Counted from the first letter of the stretch, positions 38,246 through 53,525 are shown. The stretch: DNA of 64,000 bases from Enterobacter sp. RHBSTW-00994 (GCF_013782625.1 NZ_CP056199.1:4792588-4856587), one strand, 5' to 3'. Notes: generated from the sequence alone by a model not told the origin. Translations and numbers: made by a program.

Positions 38246-38515
38246 TTACTCTTTAATTACGCCACGTGCACGCAACAATGCGGTTTTAAAATCTTCCTCA
38301 TAATCTTTCTGGATACCAGGAATAACGGCATCTTTTGTCGAGTCACGCATTTTAAGGTGATAGATCAGGATGTCATCAGAAAGGTCTGTCAATTCACCGT
38401 CATAGCCTGACTCTTTCGCCAGTTTCTGTAAAAATTGCATCAGGTTCAGCTCTGGCTCTTTTTGCCAGGCTGGCTGGAGGAGTTCAATAACTTCATTCAG
38501 ACGTTTACATTTCAT
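38246..38515 (-). CDS. yihD: YihD, conserved small protein (DUF1040)
   Basis: An 89-residue cytoplasmic protein matching E. coli YihD from [30 protein letters not shown]. Function unknown. AAAGGAG precedes the ATG. It lies 75 bp upstream of srkA and divergent from mobA, the same order as in E. coli. Confidence 0.96.
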   Translation of the reverse strand: MKCKRLNEVIELLQPAWQKEPELNLMQFLQKLAKESGYDGELTDLSDDILIYHLKMRDSTKDAVIPGIQKDYEEDFKTALLRARGVIKE

Positions 38516-38583
38516 GGTGGTGCTCCTTTCATTTAGAAAGACACGTTAGCAGGGTCAATCCCACAATAAAAGAGGCGATATTT

Positions 38584-39168
38584 GTGAATCAGTGCCGGAA
38601 AATTATCGGAGTCGTGCTGGCAGGCGGAAGAGCGACGCGGATGGGTGGGAAAGATAAGGGCTTGCAGACGCTTAACAACAAACCGTTGTGGCAACATGTA
38701 GCGGACGCACTTCAGGGCCAGGTGGCCGAGATCGTCATCAGTGCTAACCGTCATATAGAGATTTACCGCCAAAGTGGCTATCCAGTTTATCAAGATACTC
38801 TCATCGATTATCCTGGGCCACTTGCCGGTATGCTCTCTGTTATGCAGCAATCTGACGGTGAGTGGTTTCTGTTTTGCCCCTGCGATACGCCCTTTATTCC
38901 ATCTTGTCTCGCCGAACGACTGGCGAGCCAGAACAATGAGGTCCCGGCGGTATGGGTACATGATGGAGAGAGAGATCACCCAGTTATTACATTGATTCAC
39001 AGAAAATTAATCCCAGACCTGCAGGCATATCTGGTTTCTGGGGAACGCCGCGTGATGGTGTTCATGCATCAGGTTGGCGGCCATTCAATTGACTTTAGCG
39101 ATCTAAAAGATGCCTTTATGAACGTGAATACAATAAAAGATTTGCAGATGATGCAGGAGAAAAAATGA
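38584..39168 (+). CDS. mobA: Molybdenum cofactor guanylyltransferase MobA
   Basis: A 194-residue enzyme that attaches GMP to molybdopterin to give MGD, the form needed by FdoG at the other side of this window. The nucleotide-binding loop [15 protein letters not shown] (near 12-26) and CPCDTPFIP (near 100, metal-binding Asp) are clear. The start has only a weak ribosome site; the GTG/TTG alternatives upstream are not better. It overlaps mobB by four bases. Confidence 0.97.
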   Translation: MNQCRKIIGVVLAGGRATRMGGKDKGLQTLNNKPLWQHVADALQGQVAEIVISANRHIEIYRQSGYPVYQDTLIDYPGPLAGMLSVMQQSDGEWFLFCPCDTPFIPSCLAERLASQNNEVPAVWVHDGERDHPVITLIHRKLIPDLQAYLVSGERRVMVFMHQVGGHSIDFSDLKDAFMNVNTIKDLQMMQEKK

Positions 39169-39671
39169 TTCCCGTTTTAGCCATTTCTGCCTGGAGTGGT
39201 ACAGGCAAAACCACCTTGTTAAAAAAATTGATACCCGCTCTTTGTTCCGCAGGAGTCCGGCCAGGGTTAATCAAACATACTCATCATAATATGGATGTCG
39301 ATAAACCCGGCAAAGACAGCTACGAATTACGAAAAGCTGGAGCTGCACAAACAATCGTCGCAAGTCGTCAACGATGGGCGCTGATGACCGAGACACCCGA
39401 TGAAAAAACGCTGGATCTGGGTTTTCTTGTCAGCCGAATGGATCATTCGGCGCTGGATTTGGTCCTGGTCGAAGGATTCAAGCATGAGTCGGTGGCAAAG
39501 ATCCTACTTTTCAGGCGCGATGCAGGTCATGATACGTGTGAACTAACACTGGATGAGCATGTTATTGCTGTCGCCAGCGACACTGGGCTATCACTTCCAG
39601 TACCGGTTTTGGATCTGAATGATACTGACGGGATGGTTAGCCTTATTCAGCAGTGGATGGCAAGCCGTTAG
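39165..39671 (+). CDS. mobB: Molybdopterin-guanine dinucleotide biosynthesis adaptor MobB
   Basis: A 168-residue GTP-binding protein with P-loop [12 protein letters not shown] (near 8-19) and [21 protein letters not shown]. It helps MobA but is dispensable in E. coli. It is coupled to mobA by the ATGA overlap. A terminator hairpin follows, shared with the convergent rRNA operon. Confidence 0.96.
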   Translation: MIPVLAISAWSGTGKTTLLKKLIPALCSAGVRPGLIKHTHHNMDVDKPGKDSYELRKAGAAQTIVASRQRWALMTETPDEKTLDLGFLVSRMDHSALDLVLVEGFKHESVAKILLFRRDAGHDTCELTLDEHVIAVASDTGLSLPVPVLDLNDTDGMVSLIQQWMASR

Positions 39672-39701
39672 GTCTGTTTTTTCGTTCATACTCACAGACG
39701 C

Positions 39702-39733
39702 AAAAAACCCCGGACCTTTCGGACCGGGGTTTC
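39702..39733. terminator. Bidirectional terminator between mobB and the rRNA operon
   Basis: AAAACCCCGGACC and GGACCGGGGTTT form a long stem; on the minus strand it is followed by six Ts (GGGGTTTTTT), an rrn-type terminator just after 5S rRNA. Confidence 0.88.
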
Positions 39734-39744
39734 CTGCTTATTTG

Positions 39745-39864
39745 ATGCCTGGCAGTTCCCTACTCTCGCATGGGGAGACCCCACACTACCATCGGCGCTA
39801 CGGCGTTTCACTTCTGAGTTCGGCATGGGGTCAGGTGGGACCACCGCGCTAAAGCCGCCAGGCA
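39745..39864 (-). rRNA. rrf: 5S ribosomal RNA
   Basis: 120 nt from TGCCTGGCGGCTTTAGC to GGAACTGCCAGGCAT on the minus strand, with complementary ends forming helix I. It is one complete copy at the end of the operon. Confidence 0.97.
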
Positions 39865-39955
39865 AATTCTGTTCATTAACCCGCTTTCGCCGGCTAATAT
39901 TATCTGTATCAGGCTGATTATCATGTCTCTTTCGCCAAAACATCTTCGGCGTTGT

Positions 39956-42859
<2,904 letters not shown>

Positions 42860-42992
42860 TCACAACCCGAAGATGTTTCTTTCGATTCATCATCAAATTG
42901 CGAAAATTTGAGAGACTCGAACACACCTTCATCTGTTCTTATTACGGAGAACAGACACAGTGTGTCGTTTCAATTTTCAGCTTGATCCAGAT

Positions 42993-43004
42993 TTTTAAAG
43001 AGCA
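42993..43004 (-). promoter_or_regulatory. boxA antitermination element in the 16S-23S spacer
   Basis: Minus strand TGCTCTTTAAAA matches the boxA of rrn spacers that binds NusB-S10 and keeps RNA polymerase processive into 23S. Confidence 0.8.
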
Positions 43005-43066
43005 AAACTTCGCAGTGAACCTTTTCAGGTACACTCTGAAGTTTTCTTGTTTTCAACAGTAAAGGA

Positions 43067-43142
43067 TGGTGGAGCTATGCGGGATCGAACCGCAGACCTC
43101 CTGCGTGCAAGGCAGGCGCTCTCCCAGCTGAGCTATAACCCC
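43067..43142 (-). tRNA. alaT: tRNA-Ala (anticodon UGC)
   Basis: 76 nt GGGGTTATAGCTCAGC...TAGCTCCACCA with encoded CCA. The anticodon loop reads CTTGCAC, and T replaces C at position 5 of the acceptor stem compared with my recollection of E. coli alaT; pairing is kept as a G-U wobble. It follows tRNA-Ile in the 16S-23S spacer. Confidence 0.97.
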
Positions 43143-43189
43143 ATCGAAAGACTAATCTCTGTACCGCTCATCCTTGTTCATAAGGATTT

Positions 43190-43266
<77 letters not shown>

Positions 43267-43337
43267 GCAGAGATTCTTTACTGCTTATTTTTCATCAGAC
43301 AATCTGTGTGGACACTACAAAGGCAGGTTCTTTAAGG

Positions 43338-44877
<1,540 letters not shown>

Positions 44878-45009
44878 AAGTTTGATGCTCGTGAATTAAA
44901 CTTCGTAATGAATTACGTATGTTCACTCAGAGACTTGGTATTCATTTTTCGTCTTGCGACGTCAAGAATCCATGTCACTTTGAGTGCCCACACAGATTGT
45001 CTGATAAAT

Positions 45010-45021
45010 TGTTAAAGAGCA
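45010..45021 (-). promoter_or_regulatory. boxA antitermination element in the 16S leader
   Basis: Minus strand TGCTCTTTAACA is the consensus rrn boxA, 133 nt upstream of mature 16S. Confidence 0.9.
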
Positions 45022-45059
45022 GTGCAACGCGGCTTTCGCTCACCGTTGCGAGGTCCCGT

Positions 45060-45087
45060 ATAATACGTTTTCCTCATTCAGAGTCAA
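45060..45087 (-). promoter_or_regulatory. rRNA promoter P2
   Basis: Minus strand -35 TTGACT (45082-45087) and -10 TATTAT (45060-45065) with a 16-bp spacer, as in rrn P2 promoters of enterobacteria. Confidence 0.9.
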
Positions 45088-45179
45088 GCGTTTATTTTCG
45101 CTTTTCTCTGCCGGCGTTCATCTCTGAACCCCGCTAACCCGGCGGCCTGTAAGCCGTTGTTCCGTGTCAGTGGAGGCGC

Positions 45180-45207
45180 ATTATAGGGAGTTATTCGCCA
45201 GTGACAA
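45180..45207 (-). promoter_or_regulatory. rRNA promoter P1
   Basis: Minus strand -35 TTGTCA (45202-45207) and -10 TATAAT (45180-45185), 16-bp spacer, a GCGCC discriminator typical for ppGpp control, and A+T-rich UP-element sequence upstream (45208-45260). Fis sites are expected further upstream but I cannot place them surely. The rest of the 44878-45356 gap is leader and promoter sequence. Confidence 0.93.
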
Positions 45208-45356
45208 GAGTAAATTTAAAAAAAACTTCCAGTCGCGTTTTTTTTCACCAAAACTGACTTCAGCAAGCTACAAATTGTTCTATTTGATGTATTTGAAACC
45301 ACAATCACACTCCAGATGGCATACTTACCAGCATGAATCATTAAGGAAAAAGAAAT

Positions 45357-46064
45357 ATGTCCTTAACTGCACAACAGCTGGCGGCACAAAAAAACCTCTC
45401 TTATGTGCTGGCAGAGAAACTGGCTCAGCGGATCCTGGCAGGAAAATATGCACCCGGGAGTATCTTGCCAGGGGAAATGGATCTCGGTGAGCAGTTTGGC
45501 GTAAGTCGCACAGCCGTACGTGAAGCCGTCAAAACACTCACGGCAAAAGGCATGGTCCTTCCGCGTCCACGCATCGGTACACGCGTCATGCCGCAAAGTA
45601 ACTGGAACTTTCTCGATCAGGAATTACTGTCCTGGTGGATGACTGAAGATAACTTTCACCAGGTTGTCGAACATTTTCTGGTTATGCGCAGTAGTCTTGA
45701 GCCTCAGGCCTGTCTGCTTGCAGCAATCCTTGGCAACACTGAGCAAAAAGCGCAACTCAATATACTCATGGAAGAGATGACATTTCTGAAGCAGCATTTC
45801 AATCGCGAGCGCTGGATTGAAGTTGATATGGCATGGCATGAACATATCTACATGATGAGCGGAAATCCGTTTCTTACGTCTTTCGCATCTTTATTCCATT
45901 CGGTATACCGCACGTATTTTACCTCTATTACGCAAGATGAGGTGGTGAAGCTGGATCTACACCAGGCCATCGTTGATGCGATTCAGGATAGTGACGGACA
46001 ACAGGCACTGAGTGCGTGCCAGGCATTATTGAGCGCACCCAATCAGCAGCAGGTAAATAAATGA
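45357..46064 (+). CDS. yieP: GntR/FadR-family regulator YieP
   Basis: A 235-residue regulator with an N-terminal winged helix-turn-helix (about 15-75, [25 protein letters not shown]) and a C-terminal FadR-type helical sensor with metal-binding His (DMAWHEHIY). It matches E. coli YieP, a regulator with few known targets. AAGGAAAAAG precedes the ATG. It overlaps hsrA by four bases, so the two are one operon. In E. coli yieP is next to rrnC. Confidence 0.95.
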   Translation: MSLTAQQLAAQKNLSYVLAEKLAQRILAGKYAPGSILPGEMDLGEQFGVSRTAVREAVKTLTAKGMVLPRPRIGTRVMPQSNWNFLDQELLSWWMTEDNFHQVVEHFLVMRSSLEPQACLLAAILGNTEQKAQLNILMEEMTFLKQHFNRERWIEVDMAWHEHIYMMSGNPFLTSFASLFHSVYRTYFTSITQDEVVKLDLHQAIVDAIQDSDGQQALSACQALLSAPNQQQVNK

Positions 46065-47488
46065 CTGAAAGAAAAGCACGCAGCATGGCCGGTTTACCGT
46101 GGATTGCAGCCATGGCGTTCTTTATGCAGGCATTGGATGCCACCATCCTTAACACCGCACTCCCCGACATTGCACAAAGCCTCAACCGTTCCCCACTGGC
46201 CATGCAGTCCGCTATCATTAGTTACACGCTTACTGTTGCAATGCTGATACCCGTCAGTGGCTGGCTGGCCGACCGTTTCGGCACTCGCCGGGTGTTTATG
46301 GTTGCGGTCACGCTCTTTACGCTGGGTTCATTCGCCTGTGCGTTGTCGACATCCCTCACGGAGCTTGTAATCTTTCGCGTACTGCAAGGGATTGGCGGCG
46401 CCATGATGATGCCGGTAGCGCGTCTGGCGTTACTTCGTGCCTATCCCCGCAGTGAACTGTTGCCTGTGCTTAACTTTGTCACCATGCCTGGACTGGTTGG
46501 CCCCATCCTTGGCCCGGTTCTTGGTGGTGTATTAGTGACATGGGCAAGCTGGCACTGGATATTCCTGATTAACATTCCGATTGGTGTAGCGGGTCTTTGC
46601 TATGCCCGGAAATATATGCCGAACTTCACGACGCCAAAACGTCGCTTTGATATGGGCGGTTTTTTCCTGTTTGGTCTGAGCCTGGTACTCTTCTCCAGCG
46701 GAATGGAATTATTTGGCGAGAAAATCGTGGCGACATGGATTGCGCTGTCCATCATCCTGAGCGGCATTCTGCTTTTATTGTTCTACATTCGTCACGCACG
46801 TCGCCATCCCGCCCCCCTGATTTCACTTTCCCTTTTTCGCACTCGGACCTTCTCCGTCGGCATCGCCGGGAATATTGCCTCACGCCTCGGAACCGGATGT
46901 GTGCCCTTTTTGATGCCACTGATGCTACAAGTGGGGTTTGGTTATCCGGCCCTGATCGCAGGTTGCATGATGGCCCCGACCGCGGTGGGTTCAATCCTGG
47001 CAAAATCACTCGTGACGCAAGTCCTGCGCATGTTGGGTTATAGAAAGACGTTGGTTGGTATCACAATATTTATAGGCATCATGATTGCGCAGTTCTCACT
47101 TCAGTCTGCGGCTTTGCCGGTATGGATGTTGATTCTGCCACTCTTTATTTTAGGTATGGCGATGTCCACCCAGTTCACCTCGATGAATACCATCACGCTT
47201 GCGGATCTTTCCGACGAGAACGCCAGCAGTGGCAACAGCGTACTGGCTGTTACCCAACAGTTGTCGATCAGTTTAGGTGTTGCGGTAAGTGCAGCGGTGC
47301 TGCGCATTTATGAAGGTATTGAAGGAACCAACACAGTGGAACAGTTTCACTATACCTTTATAACGATGGGGGGGATTACCGTTGTCTCTGCTCTGGTCTT
47401 CATGCTGTTAAAGCCGAAAGATGGCCGGAACATGATTAAAGATCGCCACCCGTCGAAACAGACCCGCGTTCCATCAGAACAGGAGTAA
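46061..47488 (+). CDS. hsrA: MFS transporter HsrA (YieO), DHA2 family
   Basis: A 475-residue, 14-helix drug:H+ antiporter-2 family protein with [16 protein letters not shown] in helix 1 (the D-T-T/V-x-N-x-A-L-P motif) and [12 protein letters not shown] between helices 2 and 3. E. coli HsrA influences homocysteine balance and RpoS-linked behaviour when overproduced; the physiological substrate is unknown. It is coupled to yieP and its 3' end overlaps the convergent rbsR by 53 bp. Confidence 0.94.
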   Translation: MTERKARSMAGLPWIAAMAFFMQALDATILNTALPDIAQSLNRSPLAMQSAIISYTLTVAMLIPVSGWLADRFGTRRVFMVAVTLFTLGSFACALSTSLTELVIFRVLQGIGGAMMMPVARLALLRAYPRSELLPVLNFVTMPGLVGPILGPVLGGVLVTWASWHWIFLINIPIGVAGLCYARKYMPNFTTPKRRFDMGGFFLFGLSLVLFSSGMELFGEKIVATWIALSIILSGILLLLFYIRHARRHPAPLISLSLFRTRTFSVGIAGNIASRLGTGCVPFLMPLMLQVGFGYPALIAGCMMAPTAVGSILAKSLVTQVLRMLGYRKTLVGITIFIGIMIAQFSLQSAALPVWMLILPLFILGMAMSTQFTSMNTITLADLSDENASSGNSVLAVTQQLSISLGVAVSAAVLRIYEGIEGTNTVEQFHYTFITMGGITVVSALVFMLLKPKDGRNMIKDRHPSKQTRVPSEQE

Positions 47489-48446
47489 GTTGTAAGCGCT
47501 GCTGTTGCAAGGCGGGTTGCGCCATTCGGTGAATCAACACGTCGATAGCCAACTCGCCCAGTTCATCTTTCGGTTGATGAATCGTTGTCAGCGGCGGCGT
47601 CATGTAACGCGCTAGTTCAATATCATCATAGCCAATGATGGCCATATCGTCCGGAACACGTAATCCCGCCTGGTACAACGCCTGATATGCCCCAAATGCC
47701 ATCGCATCGTTGCCGATAAAGACCGCCTGTGGACGTAGCTCTTGCGCCAGAAGAGTCTGCATCGCCTCAAAGCCACCGTTAAATTCGAAATCACCCGTGA
47801 TGCGATACCCATCAGGGATAGAAATCCCCGCCCGCTCCATCGCGGAAAGATACCCTTCAAGACGCAAACGCGCCGGTGTTTTATCCAGAGGCCCAGTAAT
47901 GCAGGCAATTCGGGTATATCCCTTATCAATCAGATGTTGGGTTGCCATATCACCACCCAACAATGAGTTGTCCTGAATCAAATCGCTGGTTCCGTCAAAG
48001 GGCGCCCAGTCCATCATTACCGTTGGTACAGAGGGATAGCGCTGCATAATCTCTTTCGATGGCTGATGGGTTTCGGTGCAGAGCAGTAATAATCCATCAA
48101 CGCGTTTTTGCATCAGCGTTTCCAGATTACGGTTCATGCGCTGTTCATCGCCCTCAGTGTTACACAGCACCAGACTATAACCGCGCTCAAAGCAACTGCG
48201 CTCTACGCCGCGAACCAGCTCAGAATAAAAAGGGTTAGTACTGGCGGTAATAAGCATACCAATGGTGCGCGTCTGGTTGAGCTTGAGGCTACGTGCCAGT
48301 GCAGACGGCGCATAGTTAAGATCTTTGACTGCAGCTTCAACTTTCTCCCGAATCGCCTCACTGACAAAGCGATCGTTATTAATGACGTGAGAGACTGTCG
48401 ACGTAGAAACGCCCGCGACGCGGGCGACATCTTTCATTGTGGCCAA
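47436..48446 (-). CDS. rbsR: Ribose operon repressor RbsR
   Basis: A 336-residue LacI/GalR repressor: helix-turn-helix [21 protein letters not shown], hinge [13 protein letters not shown] and ribose-sensing domain. It is a few residues longer than I recall for E. coli RbsR because the last codons (VSTGGDL) extend into the 3' end of hsrA on the other strand. It is the last gene of rbsDACBKR, 3 bp after rbsK, and should bind the palindromes at 53323 and 53404. Confidence 0.96.
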   Translation of the reverse strand: MATMKDVARVAGVSTSTVSHVINNDRFVSEAIREKVEAAVKDLNYAPSALARSLKLNQTRTIGMLITASTNPFYSELVRGVERSCFERGYSLVLCNTEGDEQRMNRNLETLMQKRVDGLLLLCTETHQPSKEIMQRYPSVPTVMMDWAPFDGTSDLIQDNSLLGGDMATQHLIDKGYTRIACITGPLDKTPARLRLEGYLSAMERAGISIPDGYRITGDFEFNGGFEAMQTLLAQELRPQAVFIGNDAMAFGAYQALYQAGLRVPDDMAIIGYDDIELARYMTPPLTTIHQPKDELGELAIDVLIHRMAQPALQQQRLQLTPVLMERGSVSTGGDL

Positions 48447-48449
48447 GCG

Positions 48450-49379
48450 TTACCCCTGCTGACTCAAGAATTCATCAATCTCTTTGCGCCACGGAACAGA
48501 AGGTTGAGCCCCTTTGCGCGTGACCGCTATTGCCGCGGCAGCATGTGCGAAACGGATTGCGCTATCTAAAGATGACCCTTCCAGCAACGCGGTAACCAGC
48601 GCCCCATTAAAGGTATCGCCTGCTGCAATGGTATCGATAGCTTTGACCTTAAAGCCAGGAACCCGGCGACCTTCGCCGTTTACACTTGCCCAGACACCAC
48701 GACTACCGAGCGTGATGATTACCGTACTGATGCCTTTATTGTGCAACGCCTGAGCCGCATGTGCTGCGTCTTCGTCGTTTTCAACACGGATCCCCGTCAA
48801 CTTTTCAGCTTCGGTTTCGTTAGGTGTGATGATGTCCACCAGCGCCAGTAATTCATCTGATAATACACGGGCAGGCGCGGGATTAAGTACGACAGTGGTA
48901 TGATTTTCATGCGCTATTTTGGCTGCCGCAAGCACACTCTCGACAGGTGATTCCAGTTGCATCAGCAGAGCTTCAGCACTGGCAATCATGTCACGCTGCG
49001 CCTCTACACGTTCGAGAGTCAGCGCCGCATTGGCCCCGGCATGAATACCGATAACATTCTCACCTTCCGCGTTAACAAAAATCAGCGCTACCCCGGTAGA
49101 TTCCCTTTCAACCACGCTTACCGGAGCGATATCAATATTGTCGCTTGCCAGCTGTTTACGTACTCGCTCACCGGTGTCGTCATCACCCGTACAGGCGATA
49201 AAAGCAATCTTTGCACCGCTGCGCCCGGCAGCTACGGCCTGGTTAGCGCCTTTGCCGCCGAAAGCGACCTGGTATTGATTGCCTGTGACGGTTTCACCCG
49301 GAGTGGGGAACGTTTCAAGGTTAAGAATGTGATCGGCATTGATGCTGCCAAGGACGACGAGGTTGCCTGCGGTTTTCAT
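48450..49379 (-). CDS. rbsK: Ribokinase
   Basis: A 309-residue PfkB-family sugar kinase that phosphorylates ribose at O5. GGKGANQAVAAGR (near 42-54) and the catalytic Asp in DTIAAGDTFNGAL (near 255) are intact. The start MKTAGNLVVLGSINADHI at 49379 gives the E. coli length; an ATG five codons upstream is an alternative. A hairpin at 49402-49425 separates it from rbsB. Confidence 0.96.
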   Translation of the reverse strand: MKTAGNLVVLGSINADHILNLETFPTPGETVTGNQYQVAFGGKGANQAVAAGRSGAKIAFIACTGDDDTGERVRKQLASDNIDIAPVSVVERESTGVALIFVNAEGENVIGIHAGANAALTLERVEAQRDMIASAEALLMQLESPVESVLAAAKIAHENHTTVVLNPAPARVLSDELLALVDIITPNETEAEKLTGIRVENDEDAAHAAQALHNKGISTVIITLGSRGVWASVNGEGRRVPGFKVKAIDTIAAGDTFNGALVTALLEGSSLDSAIRFAHAAAAIAVTRKGAQPSVPWRKEIDEFLSQQG

Positions 49380-49401
49380 GTATGAGGTGTCCATCTGAGA
49401 G

Positions 49402-49425
49402 CGCCACCGGTGTTACCCGGTGGCG
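49402..49425 (-). terminator. Intercistronic hairpin between rbsB and rbsK
   Basis: CGCCACCGG-TGTTAC-CCGGTGGCG is a 9-bp perfect stem with no T tract. It probably protects the upstream rbsDACB message and lowers expression of rbsK and rbsR relative to the binding protein. Confidence 0.75.
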
Positions 49426-49487
49426 TATGCCACACTTTTCTTTTATATGGTGTCCCTCAGGCCGCAACTGGCGACCTGAATCGCCTA

Positions 49488-50378
49488 TTACTGCTTGATG
49501 ACCAGTTTCAGGTCAACTGGATATTTGGCCTGAACTTTTTCGCCCTTCAGCACTTTGTCTGCAGTCTGTACGCCTGTTGCGCCGATCTGCTCTGGCAACT
49601 GAGCGATGGTCGCAGCCAGTTTGCCATCATTTACTGCTTTTTCACCATCTGGAGTGCCATCAAATCCGACAACCATCACATCAGATTTACCGGCAGTCTG
49701 CAGCGCACGCAGTGCACCCAGCGCCATTTCATCGTTCTGTGCGAAAACAGCCTGCACGTCCGGATGCGCAGTCAGCAGGTTCTGCATTACGTTCAGACCT
49801 TTAGTACGGTCGAAATCTGCGGGTTGGCTGGCCAGAACATTAAACTTGTGTGCGGCAACAGCCTGCTGGAAACCTTCACCACGCTCACGCGCAGCAGACG
49901 TACCGGCAATCCCTTGCAGTTCGATAACTTTCGCACCTTCACCGGCTTTCTTCGCGATGTAATCACCCGCAATTTTGCCGCCCAGCACGTTATCTGACGC
50001 AATGTGGCTAACGACTTCACCTTTAGAAGCCTGACGGTCCAGGGTAATGACCGGAATTTTCGCCTGGTTAGCCATCTTAACGGCGTTACCCACGGCATCG
50101 GAATCAGTCGGGTTGATCAACAGAATTTTAGTGCCACGAACAGTTAAGTCCTGAACGTTAGCCAGCTCTTTCGCCGGGTTATTCTGAGAATCCAGCACAA
50201 CCAGGTTGTAACCCAGCTTGTCCGCTTCTTTCTGTGCGCCATCCTTCAGGGAAACAAAGAATGGGTTGTTCAGCGTGGAGATGACCAGCGCGATGGTGTC
50301 TTTTGCCATTGCGTTAGCACTTACAGTTGCGCTCAGCGCGACAGCAGAAACCAGGGTAGCCAGTTTTTTCATGTTCAT
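49488..50378 (-). CDS. rbsB: Ribose-binding periplasmic protein
   Basis: A 296-residue precursor with signal [20 protein letters not shown] ending ANAMA before mature [16 protein letters not shown]. It delivers ribose to RbsAC and to the Trg chemoreceptor. [12 protein letters not shown] and the ribose ligands D/N/R characteristic of the family are in place. GGACATCTC upstream gives the ribosome site; it follows rbsC closely. Confidence 0.98.
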   Translation of the reverse strand: MNMKKLATLVSAVALSATVSANAMAKDTIALVISTLNNPFFVSLKDGAQKEADKLGYNLVVLDSQNNPAKELANVQDLTVRGTKILLINPTDSDAVGNAVKMANQAKIPVITLDRQASKGEVVSHIASDNVLGGKIAGDYIAKKAGEGAKVIELQGIAGTSAARERGEGFQQAVAAHKFNVLASQPADFDRTKGLNVMQNLLTAHPDVQAVFAQNDEMALGALRALQTAGKSDVMVVGFDGTPDGEKAVNDGKLAATIAQLPEQIGATGVQTADKVLKGEKVQAKYPVDLKLVIKQ

Positions 50379-50405
50379 ATCAGAGATGTCCTGTAGTGTC
50401 GTCAG

Positions 50406-51371
50406 TTACTGTTTTTTGTTGTCTACCAGTACCGCCAGCAAAATTACCACCGCTTTAACGATCATCTGGTAATAGGAGGAAACACCTAATAAATTCAAAC
50501 CATTATTCAAGAAACCGAGAATCAGTGCGCCGATCAATGTCCCAACAATACGACCTTTACCACCCGCGAGACTCGTCCCACCCAGCACAACGGCTGCAAT
50601 GGCATCCAGCTCATAACCCGTACCCGCTGTCGGCTGCGCAGAAGAGAGACGCGCTACTTCGATAATACCGGCAAGCGATGCCAGCAAACCGCACAGCGAA
50701 TAGACGATAATTTTGACTTTATTGACGCTGATACCGGACAGACGTGTCGCCGCCTCGTTACCGCCCAGCGCATAGATATAACGACCCATACGCGTGTGGT
50801 GCAGCATGTACCAAGCTGCCAGGAAGACAATACCCATGATCCAGACTGGCGTCGGGATACCCAGTGGGCGACCGATACCGAACCAACCAAACAGATCGGC
50901 ATTGTCCGTAAAGCCGGTATTCACCGGGCTTCCATTGGTGTACACCATCGTCACGCCACGCAGCAGCAGCATCATGACCAGCGTCGCAATGAATGCCTGT
51001 ACACGACCTTTCGCCACGATCACCCCGGTAACAGCACCAATCGCCGCGCCAGCTACCAGTGCAGCTGCAACGGCCACCAGCGCGTTGACTTCAATCCCTA
51101 CAATTGAAGCGGCAATCGCACCGGTGAGCGCCAGCAGGGAACCGACGGACAGATCGATACCCGAAGTCAAAATCACCAGCGTCATCCCAACCGCCATAAT
51201 GGCGTTAACGGAGGTCTGCTGAAGAATGTTGAACAGGTTATTTACGGTAAAAAAGTTAGGGCTCATGGTGGAGACAATCGCGATCAGCACCAGCAGGGCA
51301 ATCAGCGATTTTTGTTCCAATAGCCATGCCTTAGTGAAATAACGGCGACCAGAAACAGCCTGGGTAGTCAT
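50406..51371 (-). CDS. rbsC: Ribose ABC transporter permease
   Basis: A 321-residue inner-membrane protein with about ten helices and the EAA-like GGNEAATRLSGI loop (near 215) that contacts RbsA. It forms a dimeric channel for ribose. It starts 4 bp after rbsA ends. Confidence 0.98.
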   Translation of the reverse strand: MTTQAVSGRRYFTKAWLLEQKSLIALLVLIAIVSTMSPNFFTVNNLFNILQQTSVNAIMAVGMTLVILTSGIDLSVGSLLALTGAIAASIVGIEVNALVAVAAALVAGAAIGAVTGVIVAKGRVQAFIATLVMMLLLRGVTMVYTNGSPVNTGFTDNADLFGWFGIGRPLGIPTPVWIMGIVFLAAWYMLHHTRMGRYIYALGGNEAATRLSGISVNKVKIIVYSLCGLLASLAGIIEVARLSSAQPTAGTGYELDAIAAVVLGGTSLAGGKGRIVGTLIGALILGFLNNGLNLLGVSSYYQMIVKAVVILLAVLVDNKKQ

Positions 51372-51375
51372 CTTC

Positions 51376-52881
51376 TTACTCCTGATTCACGCGATTAAGC
51401 TTGCCCACAGCGGCAGCCATCAGAACTTCCTGGGTGGCCTGCTCGCGAGTGAATTCACCGCCGAGATGCCCTTCATGCATAACGATAATACGATCGCTCA
51501 TGCCTAATACTTCTGGCATCTCCGATGAGACCAGAATGATGCTCAGGCCGTCGGCCTTAAACTGATTTATAAGCTGATAAATCTCTTTCTTAGCACCCAC
51601 ATCAACACCGCGGGTTGGCTCATCAAGGATCAGCACTTTCGGGCGCGTCATCAGGCCACGAGCTATCGCCACTTTTTGCTGATTACCGCCAGACAACAGG
51701 CCAATCGCCTGATCCATCGATGGCGTTTTCACATTAAAGAGGCGAATAAAATCGCTTACCGCTTGCTGCTCATCTTTATGCTTCAGGCTACCGCCGTTAT
51801 GGCTGAAGTAGCGTAGCGCGGTGAGAGACATGTTCTCTTTCACCGACATACCGAGCACTAAACCGTCACGTTTACGGTCTTCAGAAATATAGACGATGCC
51901 ATTTGCCAGGCCATCTTGTGGAGAGCGAGTGACTACTTCATGACCATCGAGAGTGACATAACCACTGGTACGTGGCAGTGCGCCATACAGCACCTTCATC
52001 AACTCGGTACGGCCAGCCCCCATTAAGCCAGCGACCCCCAGGATTTCACCCTGACGCAGCGTAAAGGAGACATCATGCACACCAGGCCCGCAGAGATTAT
52101 CGACCTTGAGACGGATGTCACCAGGTGCTTTATCGAGACGCGGATACTGATCTTCAAGTTTACGCCCCACCATCATTTCAATGAGGGAATCTTCGGTTAA
52201 CGAGGCAACCTCACGCTCGGCAATAAACTGCCCATCACGGAACACGGTGACGTCGTCGCAGATTTCAAATATCTCTTTCATACGGTGAGAGATATAGACA
52301 ATCCCGCGCCCCTGCGATTTCAGCTCGCGGATAACACGGAACAAGGATTCGGTTTCGGTATCGGTAAGCGCGTCCGTCGGTTCATCCATAATGATGACCT
52401 TCGACTCAAAGCTGAGCACTTTGGCGATCTCGACCATTTGCTGATCGCCAATGGAGAGATCCCCCACCAGCCTGTCGCTCTTAAAGCGCAGATTCAGCTT
52501 CGACAGCAGCTTGTCTGCTTCGGCATACATCGTTTTCCAGTCGATTTTGCCAAATCGGTTTACGAACTCGCGTCCGAGGAAGATGTTTTCAGCAATGGTG
52601 AGCTGCGGGATCAGGTTCAGTTCCTGATGGATAATGCCGATACCCGCTTCCTGAGACGACTTGGGGCCGTTGAAGGTGGTTTCTTTACCCAACCATGACA
52701 AGGAACCCGCATCGCGTTGATAGATGCCGGTGAGCACTTTCATCATGGTGGATTTGCCCGCGCCGTTTTCACCTACCAGCGCCATGACACGCCCGGAGTA
52801 GACATTTAACGCAGCACCGGAGAGCGCTTTTACGCCAGGGAACGACTTATCGATCCCTTTGAGTTGCAATAATGCGTCCAT
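51376..52881 (-). CDS. rbsA: Ribose ABC transporter ATP-binding protein
   Basis: A 501-residue double ATPase. The first nucleotide domain has Walker [10 protein letters not shown] and [13 protein letters not shown] signature; the second has [10 protein letters not shown] (degenerate Walker A) and [15 protein letters not shown] with Walker B LILDEPT. The start [14 protein letters not shown] is 7 bp from the rbsD stop and gives the E. coli length; the ORF continues upstream into rbsD without support. Confidence 0.98.
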   Translation of the reverse strand: MDALLQLKGIDKSFPGVKALSGAALNVYSGRVMALVGENGAGKSTMMKVLTGIYQRDAGSLSWLGKETTFNGPKSSQEAGIGIIHQELNLIPQLTIAENIFLGREFVNRFGKIDWKTMYAEADKLLSKLNLRFKSDRLVGDLSIGDQQMVEIAKVLSFESKVIIMDEPTDALTDTETESLFRVIRELKSQGRGIVYISHRMKEIFEICDDVTVFRDGQFIAEREVASLTEDSLIEMMVGRKLEDQYPRLDKAPGDIRLKVDNLCGPGVHDVSFTLRQGEILGVAGLMGAGRTELMKVLYGALPRTSGYVTLDGHEVVTRSPQDGLANGIVYISEDRKRDGLVLGMSVKENMSLTALRYFSHNGGSLKHKDEQQAVSDFIRLFNVKTPSMDQAIGLLSGGNQQKVAIARGLMTRPKVLILDEPTRGVDVGAKKEIYQLINQFKADGLSIILVSSEMPEVLGMSDRIIVMHEGHLGGEFTREQATQEVLMAAAVGKLNRVNQE

Positions 52882-52888
52882 GATGGCC

Positions 52889-53308
52889 TCAGAACGTGAC
52901 GCCAGCACAGAGAATGATATTCGCATACGGGGAACACTCCCCGCTGCGAATCACCGCCTGACTGTCTGCGGTTTGTTGTTTGAACTGTTCGTGCGTTGTG
53001 TAACGAATTTCTATGGTGTTTCCCTGGTGTTGTTGCAGTTGCTCAATATGGCTGAGCAACGTTTCGTGGAGTTGCGGATTATGTTGTTTAATCTCCGTAG
53101 CGAGAATGGCCGTCTCAACCTGCATCTCCGCGGTAACCACTTCCAGTACCTGCATAAACGACGGAACACCTTGCGTTAATGCCATATCAATACGGGTTGT
53201 ACTGCGCGGAACTGGCAAGCCTGCATCGCAAACCACCAGCGTATCGGTATGCCCAAGACGGGAAATAACCGATGAGATTTCAGAATTGAGTACTGTGCCT
53301 TTCTTCAT
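52889..53308 (-). CDS. rbsD: D-ribose pyranase
   Basis: A 139-residue protein that converts beta-ribopyranose to the furanose form used by ribokinase. N-terminal [22 protein letters not shown] has the catalytic His20, and the C-terminal [17 protein letters not shown] is conserved. It is the first gene of the ribose operon, 15 bp downstream of an RbsR operator. Confidence 0.98.
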   Translation of the reverse strand: MKKGTVLNSEISSVISRLGHTDTLVVCDAGLPVPRSTTRIDMALTQGVPSFMQVLEVVTAEMQVETAILATEIKQHNPQLHETLLSHIEQLQQHQGNTIEIRYTTHEQFKQQTADSQAVIRSGECSPYANIILCAGVTF

Positions 53309-53322
53309 TTTCTTGCTCCACT

Positions 53323-53415
53323 AGCGAAACGTTTCGCTGAAATCAGTTTAGTCTCAAGAGTGTTCATAAAACCATCACGACGTAACAGATTTGTGATCAA
53401 CGTCGAAACGTTTCG
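53323..53415. promoter_or_regulatory. RbsR operators and rbs promoter region
   Basis: AGCGAAACGTTTCGCT at 53323-53338 is a perfect 16-bp palindrome overlapping the rbs leader. A second core CGAAACGTTTCG is at 53404-53415, with centres 79 bp apart, which would allow repression by looping. TTTGTGATCAA at 53390-53400 could be half a CRP site. Confidence 0.87.
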
Positions 53416-53486
53416 CTAAGTGAAATATGAAGAGAGGGGAGGAATGTCAAACAGCAGAGGGAAGGCAACGGTCTTTGGACAAGACT

Positions 53487-53514
53487 GGCCGGGTATGCAA
53501 AGCACTACCCGGCC
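53487..53514. terminator. Hairpin after kup
   Basis: GGCCGGGTA and TACCCGGCC form a strong stem 12 bp beyond the kup stop, with TTTTTA on the plus-strand side. It resembles a REP or the 3' structure of kup; the T tract points in the plus direction, so ending kup transcripts may rely on the stem alone. Confidence 0.6.
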
Positions 53515-53525
53515 TTTTTAGTGAT

